Shown in pieces: positions 1-10,200 of a DNA stretch of 64,000 bases (positions are counted from its first letter, which is position 1; every line of letters begins with the position of its first letter). Location of the stretch: contig VZRG01002302.1 of the NCBI GenBank assembly GCA_013397435.1, forward strand, positions 2,580 through 66,579, read 5' to 3'. Under the pieces are notes generated by a model. That model was not told the DNA's origin. It was given only the letters and a program-made list of their open reading frames with translations, and did no database searches. The position numbers and the translations under genes were made by a program. Source of the DNA: Erythrocercus mccallii. Taxonomy: Eukaryota > Chordata > Aves > Passeriformes > Dicruridae.

Positions 1-150
1 CCCGCCGCTGCTCCGCCGCCATGGCCGCCACGCCCCGCCCCGCCGCTTCCGCCGGGAGCGCCCCGCGCGCGGGATGGAGCCCGCGCGCCTGCCGCCGGAA
101 GGACGGGTGTTCCAAGGGTGCCCGTGGGGCGGTGTGCGGAATGTCTTGTC
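1..150. promoter_or_regulatory. Edge of a CpG island, probable promoter/first exon of a gene
   Basis: The first 150 bases are very GC-rich and dense in CpG, then composition falls to the AT-rich background. An ATG at position 21 (plus) and an ATG on the minus strand at 22-20 both have G at -3 and G at +4, so both have good initiation context. The minus-strand reading opens M-A-A-E-Q-R-R and runs off the window after seven codons. The plus-strand reading from 21 is an Arg/Ala/Pro-rich GC-island ORF of 108 codons that I do not recognise. A minus-strand gene leaving the window would make this island divergent to the one near 7.1 kb, but direction cannot be decided from 150 bases. Confidence 0.55.
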
Positions 151-671
151 GTTTGTCAACTCCGCCGCTTAAAATGTGCTGGGTGTATTTGCTTGCCCCG
201 CCCCGCAGAAGAAAAGGAGAGGCGATTCCCCTTGGTGCGATGCAGACACGTCTGTTCTGTGGCTGGGAAGCTTCGTTCTGGAAGTACGCTCTAAGCACGT
301 TCAGAAAGTTTTTGGTTGTTTTTTTTTTTTCTGAAGGCGTATCGTAAGGATATGCTTTAAGACAGCCTGGAATTACTTTGCAACCTAATGAGGCGAGATG
401 AGGTAACACTTACTTCATAAGGTCGTGTTGCACAAGGAATAGAAACCCAAACTGAATGGAGCCAATTCTTGTGTGCCATTCCCCCTCCCCTTTTCTTGTG
501 CTTCTTATGGTGATGGCAGCTGAAAGGCAATGTCATCTCAAAAGGATCCCAAAAGACTGTCACGTCACATAGTGGGGTTTTTTTTGGTTGGTTGGTTTGT
601 TTTGTTTTCGAAATCCACTCGCTGTCTAATAAAGTGGGCAGACCTTTGTTTCCTCCCCATTTCTCTCGGAG

Positions 672-798
672 GCTCGAGGCTTGCCAGAGGGCCAGCGTTA
701 GAGGTGCTGTGCAGCCTGAGGGCTGCTCTGCGCTTCCCGAGGCTGCGGCTTCGGCATAGGAAGCTTTGCTGGAGGGGTAGAGCAAGACTCTGCTTGAG
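672..798 (+). other. Exon-like interval, possibly a noncoding exon
   Basis: A pyrimidine-rich tract with TTTCCTCCCC and TTTCTCTC ends in AG at 670-671, and a GAG|GTAAAG donor starts at 799. The 127 bases between are clearly more GC- and CpG-rich than the flanks. One plus-strand frame is open across the interval but gives an Arg/Leu-rich peptide of no known family. If real, it could be a downstream exon of a plus-strand transcript starting in the island at 1-150. Splice-like signals of this quality also arise by chance in long AT-rich DNA. Confidence 0.2.
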
Positions 799-1431
799 GT
801 AAAGGTGAAAAACTGTAGGGGTTTGTATTGCTAGACTGTGTTTCTGATCAAAAACAAGCTTCAGTTGAAGAAATTCACTATGCTGTACTTTTGTCAGAAG
901 AGTCTTTGGTGAACTGCAGTAATTCATGGGAATGAATTTTGCGTGAGAATTTCATCTCCAGAGGCTGCTGTGAGTCTAAAGCATTTAACTGCAGCAATTA
1001 CCCAAGTATGCCCAGGAAACCTCTGGTTCACAGGGTGTTATTAACCTCTCACAGATATGAATATCAGCTGCACACAATATGTTAAACAGCTAACATTCAC
1101 AAGGCATGTGCAGATTCGCTGTGTGGGCTACTTACTGTATCAGGCCTAGGATATAAAGCTGAAAAGAGAATTTCCCCTTTTGCCAGGTTTCAACCCAGAC
1201 CTACATTTCAATTTTACCACAATTCAGGAGCAGATATCAGTTAGGCGTAATGAGGGTAAGTTCAGGTGTTAAGTCTCAATTCTAGAATAGATGTAAATAT
1301 CTTAAAGGTTTAAGGTTGTTTGAATTGCCTTAAAAATAACAAATCAGCCTCAGAGAACACCAGTGTGTTCTAAGCAATGAAGACCTTTTTTGTATATGTG
1401 CAAGAACAACTATTTTAATTTTGGAGGTATT

Positions 1432-1762
1432 TTTCTGGCGGAGTTCTTCGGGCACAGCCTTTGCAGCCGAAGCTGCGTGAAGAGCATCGGCAGTAGCAGA
1501 CCGTCCTGTTTGTGCCACGGTGGTTTTAGTTAATGGAGACGGATTTTAGGCGTGCTCAGGTAGCGCTTCAGCCTCCGATTTCAGTCCTGGACCGTTTCTG
1601 GCTTTGCCAGCAGGTGGCAGAGGCCGACCAGCGCTCTGCCCCCCTGCGCTGGAAACGCGCCCAGGGGACACCGCATCTGCCTGGCAAGGTGACCCGCGGG
1701 GTGGGATTTACAGCCACAAGGCAGCGCAAGCAGCCTGTGCGTGCATGTGTAGACTGGAATTG
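1432..1762. promoter_or_regulatory. Isolated CpG-rich patch, possible insulator or alternative promoter
   Basis: About 22 CpG dinucleotides fall in roughly 330 bases here, while the surrounding kilobase has almost none. Retained CpG implies that this stretch has been unmethylated in the germ line, as at promoters, enhancers and CTCF sites. It contains a full CTCF core match at 1607-1620. A 76-codon ORF (1533-1763, plus) lies inside it, but its product is not recognised and may only reflect GC content. No TATA box or convincing donor/acceptor pair is visible. Confidence 0.5.
1607..1620 (+). promoter_or_regulatory. CTCF core binding motif
   Basis: The sequence CCAGCAGGTGGCAG matches the 14-position vertebrate CTCF core CCASNAGRKGGCRS at every position. 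It sits within the isolated CpG-rich patch, between the islands at 1-150 and 6600-8130. By analogy with vertebrate CTCF sites it could act as an insulator or loop anchor; occupancy is inferred, not shown. Confidence 0.55.
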
Positions 1763-4700
1763 AGAAGGGCGAACTCTATTTCAATCCACTCTTTGTTTCC
1801 CCAAGGTTAAGCCCTGCTTACCAGAATAATCTTATCTGCTGAAAACATTTCAACAGAACTGGACCCTTAACAAAATCGAGATGCAAGCACTTGAACTATG
1901 GTAAAAGTTAGGCCATTGTAGGCTTTAATTATATGTAAGCATGGCTAAACAGGCTTGGGAGGGGAAAGACCTTTGAAAAAACTGGGTGTCTGGATTGTTA
2001 TTTGTGCTACTGCTTAATTTACTGGAGTGCATCTGATCCTTCTAAGAATCCGGGTGCTGTGCACAGAGCCTGACCTGAGTTACACCAGGATATCTGTAAT
2101 GACAGCAGCAAAGCTGTTCTGGATGTTTACCAGTACAGGGGGTTCAAAGTCTTATTTGAGGGCCCTGATCTTCATAGGGATGTCACTTTCTACTGCTGAG
2201 AGACAGTTGATTGACATTGGATTTTTTTTGATGCATAAGTCTCTGAGAGAAGGACACAGTGGCAAATAATAGTGGTTAAATCTGTAGAACAAGAAAACAT
2301 TTCTTTCAACATTTTAGTTTCTCTAATAATAAATGCTTTCAAGAATAAAGAATGTTGCTATTTTTCTGCATCACACAAGAAAGGATTTTGACCGAGGGCA
2401 AAAAAAGAGAGCTTCAGTATCACAGAGTACTCAGATCGTTGTTTAGCAGTAGCCACATGGTTTGTTTACATGCTGTTTGCATTCATTGTCCAATATTTCA
2501 AGGGAATTTGTCTGAAGAAATAAGTGTCATGTACATCTCTTTAAATAAACAAAAGGAAAGTAATACAGATCTCTGAATGATTAGGTGATCCCTAGCTGCT
2601 GTTCAGAGTAGCAACTGGAGGCTCAATTAAATTTCTTAATTAGAATTTAGCACAAAGTTACTTGGATTTTATGAACATATAAGCTGCATTGCCAAGAGCC
2701 ACGTGTTTTATTTAAGAGGACATATAAATGTGGTGAGTACAACCTATTAGAGAATCACAAGTGACTTCAAAATAAGTAAATGGCACCTTAGAGATGTAGG
2801 ATTCATTTGATATTTTAACCATATGCCATTCAAATAATGGAAATCTCAAATTTAAAGAGCAGTTTGGGTAAGGCCTGATCCTGCAAAGCTATGAGTAGTT
2901 TCCACTAATGAGTGGAAAGGGCAAATTTCATTGCAGTTTCCTGTGTATTGGATACTCAGTTGTTTACCACCATGCAGACTTTGTGTTCCCAGCAAACCAT
3001 TAATGTAAACCAGTCACTTTTAGAAAGTTAAACCCAGGTTAATCTCATTAAGTTTCTCATGTTTTCATAAGTTTCTCAGCTTTTCTCATTATTACTTTGC
3101 TGGTGACCTTCCTTTTGTACCATCAGTTTTGTTCTTATGCCAAAACTTATACCTAGTAAGGATAAAGAGCATTTCAAGCCTTCACTAACAGGTTTGCTTA
3201 GCTAATGATCTTTCTCATACAGCCTAGCTACATCCCCTATGTCATCACTGGAAGGACACTGGGTTGGATTGTGAAGCCTGCTCCTCATTGTGAAAGCTAT
3301 AAAGTTCACTGCCAGATAACAAGACTGAAAGCTAATTCAGGAGCTGTTTCTCAAGAGCTATCCTCTGGCCTCCCTCATCACACTGAATGCACTCACTCAC
3401 TGAAGCATCTTTTGGCAGCGGCTTTGGCCTCCTTCCAGCTGTTTCTCTCTTCTCAGGGATTTTGTGATTCAGTGACTGGTTGTGGTTTTTAATCCTGGTT
3501 ATCTTGTACAAGGAGCCCCCTGAGAAAAGAAGCCTTCCATGCCATGGAACAGCCAAATTAAAGCACATTTGTAAAACTCATTATTAGAGAAGGTCCTGTC
3601 CTCTCTATGAAATCATCTTTTTGGAGGGGTTTGGAAGCACAGACATTTTCTTTTGTACCATGTGACACTAAAGCAGATACATTGGAATTAAAGCTGAATT
3701 AAAATGATGTATTTTACATCATTTCGACTGAGGACCCTTGACTGAGTTTACTCACTCCCTTGACTGGGCATGTGTACTTTTAAATTTTGAAATAATTTCA
3801 TGAGGGGTTTTGTGCTTTTATATTAGATGCCATCTAGGATTTGATAGCATTGAGCAGATACCATCTGCAGTGACTCCATAGGCAGTGATTAAACACAAAG
3901 CTCCAGACTTCAAGGCTCCAGCAGAAGGAGAGAAATAAATGGCCATGAGGAGAAAATCTCCATCCTAAAATGAAGGCAAAGAGAACCTGAATGAAATATT
4001 TGTCCTGTGGGATTAGTCACATCTGAAGAACCAAGGTAGAAAGTACAGTCAAACTTCCTGCATAAACCACATATATTGTGCTAGAGAATATCCTTTGGAT
4101 ATGCACAGACCATAGCTCTTGACAAGCTGGCTGATGCTTTTCCATGGAAGACAGGTTTTAAAGGATTCTTGCTCCTCATATCCTTTCTGTTCTAATGATG
4201 GCAACTGCATAGCTTTGCTTATGAAATACATTTATGCCCACCATTTCAAGGTCAACATATAGCTGTGCTAACATAGGGCAGGGCTATTCAACATTTGCTT
4301 CTCCTGTAAGCTTCTAGTCAGAGGTCTTGCAAAAAGACTTTACCTTTTGTTTCCTATACTGAAGTTTTTCTGAAGTACTCTGAAATGGCTTGCTCACTAC
4401 TAAGATGGAAACACTATCCAAACAGAATGCCTTGGTTTAGCAACCATATTGGTTCAGAGAATGACAGAAGAAAGCCTCTGTAGTAGTTGCTTATTTGCTT
4501 CCCATAGTAGATACGTGTTGCTACTAGCCAATATGGCACCTTATAGAAGTATTTTTGGACATTTCCAGTGCTTATCCACACACACAAGCCCCCATTGTTT
4601 TGTATACATTGCCAAAAAGATGGAATTCCTCTTGGTGAGCATAAAAATGCATATGTGGTAGTATTTATAACAGTATGGCTTGTTCCTAGAAGGGATAATA

Positions 4701-6171
4701 TTATGGTGTGATTAGAGAAGGGAGATGTAATCACTGACATTATTTTAGATAACCAATAGGGAAGAATGCTGTTAAGCCTCCAGGTATCTGCAGTGGGGAT
4801 AAAGGAGTTTGCATTGTCATGAATGTGTGTATGATACATTCTCAGGTCCTTAGGGAATAGCATACTCTCCTGCTGTCCCACTGAGTCCAGGAGGAAGGAT
4901 CTTGGCTAGAAAGGCACAGCTGACAGGAATCAGTGGGTATGACAGGAACACTGAAGTCCATTAATCCTGTGTATTACACAGGGAGCCCTGTTCCCAGTCC
5001 TAAAGAAAAGGTGATAAGGAGGAAATTTGGTTTGGTTTCTTGTGAACGCTCTGAAGTATCTTCCAATTCTTTATTATCCATGAGGATCAAAGCATTTGAA
5101 GCATTGCTTCCAGTATCAGACCTTGGAGAAGTATTTTCTCCTCCTCCCATGGAAATGCTGTGGGAAGACTGAGTACACAGAACGTGCCTTGGACCCGCAG
5201 CACAGCACTGTGAATGTGCAGCTTGCAATGCTGGATGCGCAGCATGTCCAGCTAAGTGACCTTGGGGGTCATCTTCCTTTCCTTTCCCACCACAGCCCCC
5301 TTTCTCTTCAGTCACCAACAACCATATGGGGAGGTCACGTTATCAGCTGAGCAGAGAAGCAGCAATGGCAACAAATGAATTTAGCTATCTAATAAATATT
5401 TGTGAAAGCTACAAATAGCTGAAGCATACATTAGATTTTGTTTACAATAGCATGTCCCGGCCTTTTCCTTTGTACTTTTCATTTGGAAGTAGAGCTTCTC
5501 AATAATACAGGAATTGTTCATTTGGAATTAAGTTTTCATAAGAAATTAAGGGCACCATGCTTTACAAAAATTTCTGTCAGAAATCCAGAGACCGTGAATA
5601 AGATGAAGTGTTACACTGGAGGTACTGGGAACGCAGTATTTTAAGTGCTGTTGAAGTCAGGAATGTATTCATAAAATCAGAAAAAAAAAACTTAGGACTG
5701 GTAGAAATGTCTTATCCTCTAATAATTTTTGAATATTTGAGAGGGAAGGCAGCTCTCTGCCTTGATTTTGCTTTCCTTGGAAAACAAAGAGATATGCAAA
5801 AAAGATGTAAGGAGAACCCCTGCATCTTCTCAGTTTAATTTACGAACAAGGGATGACTTAGGGGTCAGAGCATCAGTCTGAAACTCAGAGTCAGTGTCAT
5901 ACTCATATTCCTGCATGAGCACTTCCTATGTAAGCTTGGTAAATTATTTTTGCACATGATGCTCTGAATTTCCCAGTGATTTCAGTTGCTTTGTTTTCTG
6001 GATGTGTGCCAGTTAGCATTATGGCCCGTGTTCTTTGTTGCTCTGTTTCTTTGCTTGATTCAGAAACAAAGAGGAATAAGGGGGATGGTGTATGCAGGGA
6101 GAATATAATAATGTTGAGAAACATAATGTAACCTTTGCATTTCAATTACCTTCATTTTTTTTTTTTTTCAG

Positions 6172-6232
6172 CTGAATGCACCGGGAACCGTTCGGGCTTG
6201 CATTTTGGATGAGGCAGCTGCTTGAAAGTCTG
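6172..6232 (+). other. Exon-like interval upstream of the CpG island
   Basis: An uninterrupted run of T (about 14) followed by CAG at 6169-6171 makes a strong acceptor, and CTG|GTGAGA gives a donor at 6233. The 61 bases between have moderate GC and a few CpG. All that speaks for it is the splice signals and its position at the shoulder of the main island. It could be a noncoding exon of a plus-strand transcript from further upstream, or chance. Confidence 0.15.
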
Positions 6233-6901
6233 GTGAGAGGAGGCAGCTGTTGGAAATACGCATTCCGGTTAAGGCGTTCAGGCCAAGCCCCGTATGTGCA
6301 GTCGCAAGGGTGCTGCTCCCAGAGGGTTCCCCCGGGTACCTTCCCTTGGAAGCGCAGCCTCCCTGCTGAATTCAGCAGCTGGTACTGTCTCCACTTTGAA
6401 AATGGAGGCATGCTAGTGTTTTCTTGGGCCGAAGGAAGGATATCCCGAGAACAGAATACTGTGCTTCTCAGAAAGTCTCAGTCGTGGAGGTTAAAGGAGC
6501 CTGCTCGCTCGCGTTTTTCCTGCAAGCCTGGCCTCTGGCTGATGTAGAGCATCACGGTTTCTGGAGAGCTGGCATTAGCAGCGCGTCTCACTGCAGCCCC
6601 CAGGGAAGGTCACCAGATGTGGTTTATCGGGGGGAAACCGATGTGGCACCGGCGCTGCGGGAACCGTCCTCCTGGTGCCACCAGCGCCGCAGCCGTGAGC
6701 GGGCAAGAACTACGGCCGAACCGAACCGGAGACGAGCGGTGGAAAGCGCATCCCCGCTTGGCGCATCAGCGGGACGCCAGCCGAGGAGTCCCCGAGAACC
6801 GGGCGGTTCTGGGCCCCAGCAGCGGCCGCCGCCTTCCCGCCGCGCCGCGCAGCCGAGACCCGGGGGGGGCGGGCTCAGAGCCGCAGTGGCACCTCGGGCA
6901 G

Positions 6902-6906
6902 CCAAT
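6902..6906 (+). promoter_or_regulatory. CCAAT box 1 (NF-Y site)
   Basis: CCAAT in the context AGCCAATCC, close to the extended NF-Y consensus. It lies exactly 32 bp upstream of CCAAT box 2. Confidence 0.6.
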
Positions 6907-6933
6907 CCTGGCACGCTGTTCCCACCGCCTCAG

Positions 6934-6938
6934 CCAAT
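6934..6938 (+). promoter_or_regulatory. CCAAT box 2 (NF-Y site)
   Basis: CCAAT in the context CAGCCAATCAGA, a near-ideal NF-Y site, 32 bp downstream of box 1 and 23 bp before a minus-strand CCAAT. Confidence 0.7.
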
Positions 6939-6956
6939 CAGAACCGACAGCGAGAG

Positions 6957-6961
6957 ATTGG
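6957..6961 (-). promoter_or_regulatory. Reverse CCAAT box 3
   Basis: ATTGG on the plus strand, in GAGATTGGGGG, is a CCAAT on the minus strand. It lies between box 2 and the E2F-type site and is the only one of the five in this orientation. Its flanks fit NF-Y less well. Confidence 0.4.
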
Positions 6962-6963
6962 GG

Positions 6964-6971
6964 GCGCCAAA
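6964..6971 (-). promoter_or_regulatory. E2F consensus site
   Basis: On the minus strand these bases read TTTGGCGC, an exact match to the E2F consensus TTTSSCGC. It sits among the CCAAT boxes, an arrangement common in growth- and cell-cycle-regulated promoters. Function is inferred from the motif only. Confidence 0.5.
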
Positions 6972-7050
6972 GCCCCGGCATGAATAAAACACCCGGGACC
7001 TGTGGGGCGGGTATGGGCGGGGCCGAGGCTTTGATGGGAGGCTCCTTACA

Positions 7051-7055
7051 CCAAT
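7051..7055 (+). promoter_or_regulatory. CCAAT box 4 (NF-Y site)
   Basis: CCAAT in the context CACCAATCCG. It is exactly 32 bp upstream of box 5, the same spacing as boxes 1 and 2. Confidence 0.6.
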
Positions 7056-7082
7056 CCGAAGGCCGGATTTCGGGGCGTGTGG

Positions 7083-7087
7083 CCAAT
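7083..7087 (+). promoter_or_regulatory. CCAAT box 5 (NF-Y site)
   Basis: CCAAT in the context GGCCAATGGG. It is the last CCAAT before the GC boxes and the inferred exon 1. NF-Y sites usually lie 60-100 bp upstream of the start, which would place initiation near 7145-7185. Confidence 0.65.
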
Positions 7088-7144
7088 GGGCCGCCGGGGT
7101 AGGCGTGGCTGGTAGCGGGGGCGGGAGCGGCGGCCAGGGGGCGG

Positions 7145-7219
7145 GGGCGGAGCGGCGGCGCTGCTCGGTGGCGACGGGCGGCGGAGGAGGCGCCGTAGGG
7201 AGGCGGCTGCGGGCAGCAG
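7145..7219 (+). other. Probable noncoding first exon of an unidentified gene
   Basis: The exon end is set by CAG|GTGAGC, a strong splice donor with GT at 7220-7221, inside the CpG island and just downstream of a CCAAT/GC-box cluster. The start is inferred only from the usual distance to the last CCAAT box and is uncertain by tens of bases. No ATG occurs between 7089 and 7219, so the exon would be entirely 5' untranslated and the coding start must lie in a later exon. The sequence is GC-rich with GGC/GCG repeats, typical of vertebrate 5' UTRs. I do not recognise the gene. No acceptor that certainly pairs with this donor was found up to 64000, implying either a first intron longer than 56 kb or small exons I could not distinguish. 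Confidence 0.5.
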
Positions 7220-10200
7220 GTGAGCACGGCCGGGCCGCGATGCAGGGAAGGGCCTTCGCCGCGGCAGCCGGAGCCGCGGGCGGGTGCGACGGGGCCGTGC
7301 CAAGTCCCGTGGGGCGCGGGTGGGTCCGGCGGCGGGGGGGGCGCCGGAGGCGGGGGAAGCCTGAGGGGCCGGAGGAGATGAGGAGGGGCAAGAGTACCCC
7401 GGGAAAGTGCGTGCGGAGGCCGGGGGCGATGTAGGGGCGCCCTCCGGTCCCCGCCCCGGCGGGGGGCGGTGGGGTGGGGCGCGATCCCCGGGGTGCGGTG
7501 GATCGGGGGCCCGGCGCAGGTGGAGCCTGCGGGGGGCGGCCGCGGCACCGAAGGGCCCTGCGGGGAGCACCGAGGCGCCGGCCCGAGGGAGCGACCCCCG
7601 GGGCGGTGCCGCTTCATGAGGTTCTCCCGGGGCTGCCTCCTGTGCCTGCGGTCTCTCTTAGGCCTTGAATCCCGGCCAGGTTTCCGTCAGAGGGTCCCTC
7701 CGGCGCGGCCGCTCCCGGGCGCTTTGTATCGCTTGCCGCCCCTGCGTGGCCGTGGCAGCGAGTGGGGGCTCCGGGAAGTAGCGGCTTCCCCGAAGCCCGC
7801 TGCCCCGTCTCAGCTGGGGCTGGGGCGCTGTGAAGTTCGGGAGGCGTCGGTACGAGGCTTTTGGGCGATGGTGCTGACGACCCAGTCTGGCAGCGGGAGT
7901 TGTAGGGGAAAGGGCCCCGGTGAGCAGCGGGGCTCGCCTCTTTTCACCCGGTTCGTGGCTTGGCCGGTGCCTCAGTGCGTGTGCGGCAGCTCGCCAGGCT
8001 GCACAAAGGAACAGCCGGCGGGGTCCGGCCCGTCCTGCGGGCTCGAGAGGGATGGATGAGCAACAGCGTGCGGGGCGGGGGCTGCGGCGGGCCCGGGGAG
8101 CATCGCCCCGCTCCGTGCTCGGTCGGTCACGAAGGGTTAAAATTCAGCTCCCGTTCGGAATGCTCTGAACTCCTTTTATTGCGTTCATGGAGATGAACAG
8201 TCTTCAAGAATGAAATTATGTATCGCTCACATTAGAGTTAATGTCTCGCAGCAGCTCTGATCTACAACTCCTTTGGTCCAGTAGATTTATATAACCCGCT
8301 CATTAATGATTTATGAAATTATAAGGGAGCTTTTCTGTGTGTTGCTGTGTTTTCTGTGTTGTTGTCAATATTTCCTAATTCAGCTCTCCGGAGTAGGAGA
8401 AGCTTATGACTGGTCAACAATGTATATTTGTACCATTTAAGGGATTTTGTCTTGCTGTCTTGTTTTGTATTTTTGATCATTCTGCATCTTGAGATAGGCT
8501 CTTGAATGAGGAGAGTGAGTAAAATGGAAGGCACAGTCATTCTCTTTGGCTACAGTAATACTCTAGGTATGACTTGTAACAAAAAATGTAAATATTTAAA
8601 TGGATTTCTGACTCAGTTCTGTTTGACTTATTGATCTATGGTTACTGCTAAAATGGTCTTTATGATTATGCAGAAGTTAATAGTTACCATAGAGAAAGAG
8701 ATTGTTTTTCTGTTCATCAGTGAGTGTTTTCCATTTCTTCATCTCTTGGCAATTGTCTGTGGAAGTGCTGGTTTTTTTTCCTTAGCAAAAATCTTACAGA
8801 AGAAGTAAGAATATGAACGAAGCCCAGAACAATGAATTTCAGATGTGTTCATCCTTGCCTGTGATTCAAAGAGTCGTGGTACCCTGACTTACCCTACAGT
8901 GAAAGCTTTTCAATCTGTATTTGCATATAGTGTTGGTTTTAAGCCTCGGTGAAAATTCAGATTTACAGAACTCTAAACATAACACATAAAAGATTTTTTT
9001 TCTAAAGTATATAAAGTATGTGAAATACAATTCAAATCAGCCATTTAAATCCTTACTAGCAGACAATTTGTTTTTCATCCTGGGAATTACTTCCCTGCAT
9101 TTATTATTTAGCTTAAATGTGTGGAAACTGAAGATGCATGTAAACTAGACAGAGTAGACAAGTTTGTTTACCTTTTCAACCTACTGTTGTGAAACCTTCT
9201 GATTTTGTGTTAGTAGCTTGACAGCATTATGCATTTGGGAAGAAAAAAACCCAAACCAACAAGCCACATTGGGCTCCTAAAACTTGCCAGACTTCTAAGT
9301 CTTACATTTTGTAGTTTGATAGACTGCTTGGCGTCAGAATGATCTGTAAGTAATTTTCTTTCCTACCATATTGGATATCATGGGATAAAAACTTTCTGAA
9401 ATGGTACTGAAAGTCTTTGCAAAAGAGCTTCCTTCCCCAGGAATACAAGCTGTTGGGAAAAACATATTGTCATAGATTTTTTTATGGTGTGTATGTGACA
9501 GCCTATTACAGCACTGTGCAGGATTCTTGAATTCTGCCTATAGCTGGTTTTATTCCATGAGTAATATTGATGGAGCTGCATAACACTGGAAAAAATTAAT
9601 TGTTCTAATGCTATAGAAATTAAATCTTTTGTACTCTAAAGAAATGTTTTACAGAACCCGTCAGGTAAGAGATTGGCAGCCTAAGCTGGTTTAATTGATG
9701 ACTTTGGAGTTGTATCCTAGTTATTGCACTCATCTACTCATCTGACATTGCTGACTTTGTTCTTTTCTTTAGGGGAGGGGTCAAAGTTTACCTATATTTT
9801 TATTTGTTTTGCCACCTTATCAAGCAGGCTTGGTTTAAACTAATGTGAAATCTTGTCCTTAGTCTTGTTTTTGGAGTTTACTTTGATCACTGAATATATG
9901 TTAAAATTACAGATTACTTGTTTACTCTCACTTGATCTCGCAATATTAATAAGTGAGATTGGAGCATATTGCCTTTCTTTTTCTGCAGAATACCAAGCAT
10001 AAATTCAATCAAACTAAGACATAACATGTCCTCTACAGTCATGTTATTGCATTACCACCAGAGTAGCTTTGATTTTTCTGCCAATGCTTTCACCAAAAGG
10101 ATCTGTTTTCCCCGTTAGTCTTTCTTTGCTGATCCAGCTGAAAATGGTTGTACAGAAAAATGTTAAGCTTCAGTTGGATCAACTACCTGACCTGACTTCA

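Larger units (their letters stand above)
151..6599. other. Non-coding DNA between the two CpG islands
   Basis: I see no assignable gene here. Composition is mostly AT-rich with few CpG. The exceptions are listed separately: an exon-like interval at 672-798, the CpG-rich patch at 1432-1762 and an exon-like interval at 6172-6232. The longest open frame is 4414-4881 on the minus strand (155 codons); its product matches nothing I know, and one ORF of that size is expected by chance in 64 kb of such sequence. No LTR, CR1 or SINE copy was recognised. Confidence 0.5.
6600..8130. promoter_or_regulatory. Major CpG island with promoter
   Basis: About 1.5 kb of very GC-rich, CpG-dense sequence is flanked by AT-rich DNA. 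It contains five CCAAT boxes, an E2F consensus, several GC boxes (for example 6866-6873, 7004-7012, 7014-7022, 7117-7126, 7137-7151) and G-runs able to form G-quadruplexes near 7330-7350 and 7450-7475. There is no canonical TATA box near the inferred start. This is the layout of a broad, housekeeping or cell-cycle type vertebrate promoter. Many overlapping ORFs, including a 283-codon minus-strand one, are by-products of GC-rich sequence lacking stop codons. Transcription is inferred to go rightward because the CCAAT boxes lie upstream of a good donor at 7220; bidirectional activity cannot be excluded. Confidence 0.85.

Noticed and set aside
6766..7617. 283-codon ORF on the minus strand, the longest in the window, plus several overlapping plus-strand ORFs of 100-196 codons
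   Set aside because: All lie in the CpG island, where few stop codons occur. Translations are low-complexity Pro/Arg/Ala/Gly without any domain.
9642..9671. Ten-base microexon between TTTTACAG and GTAAGA
   Set aside because: The acceptor lacks a pyrimidine tract; such pairs are expected by chance in tens of kilobases.
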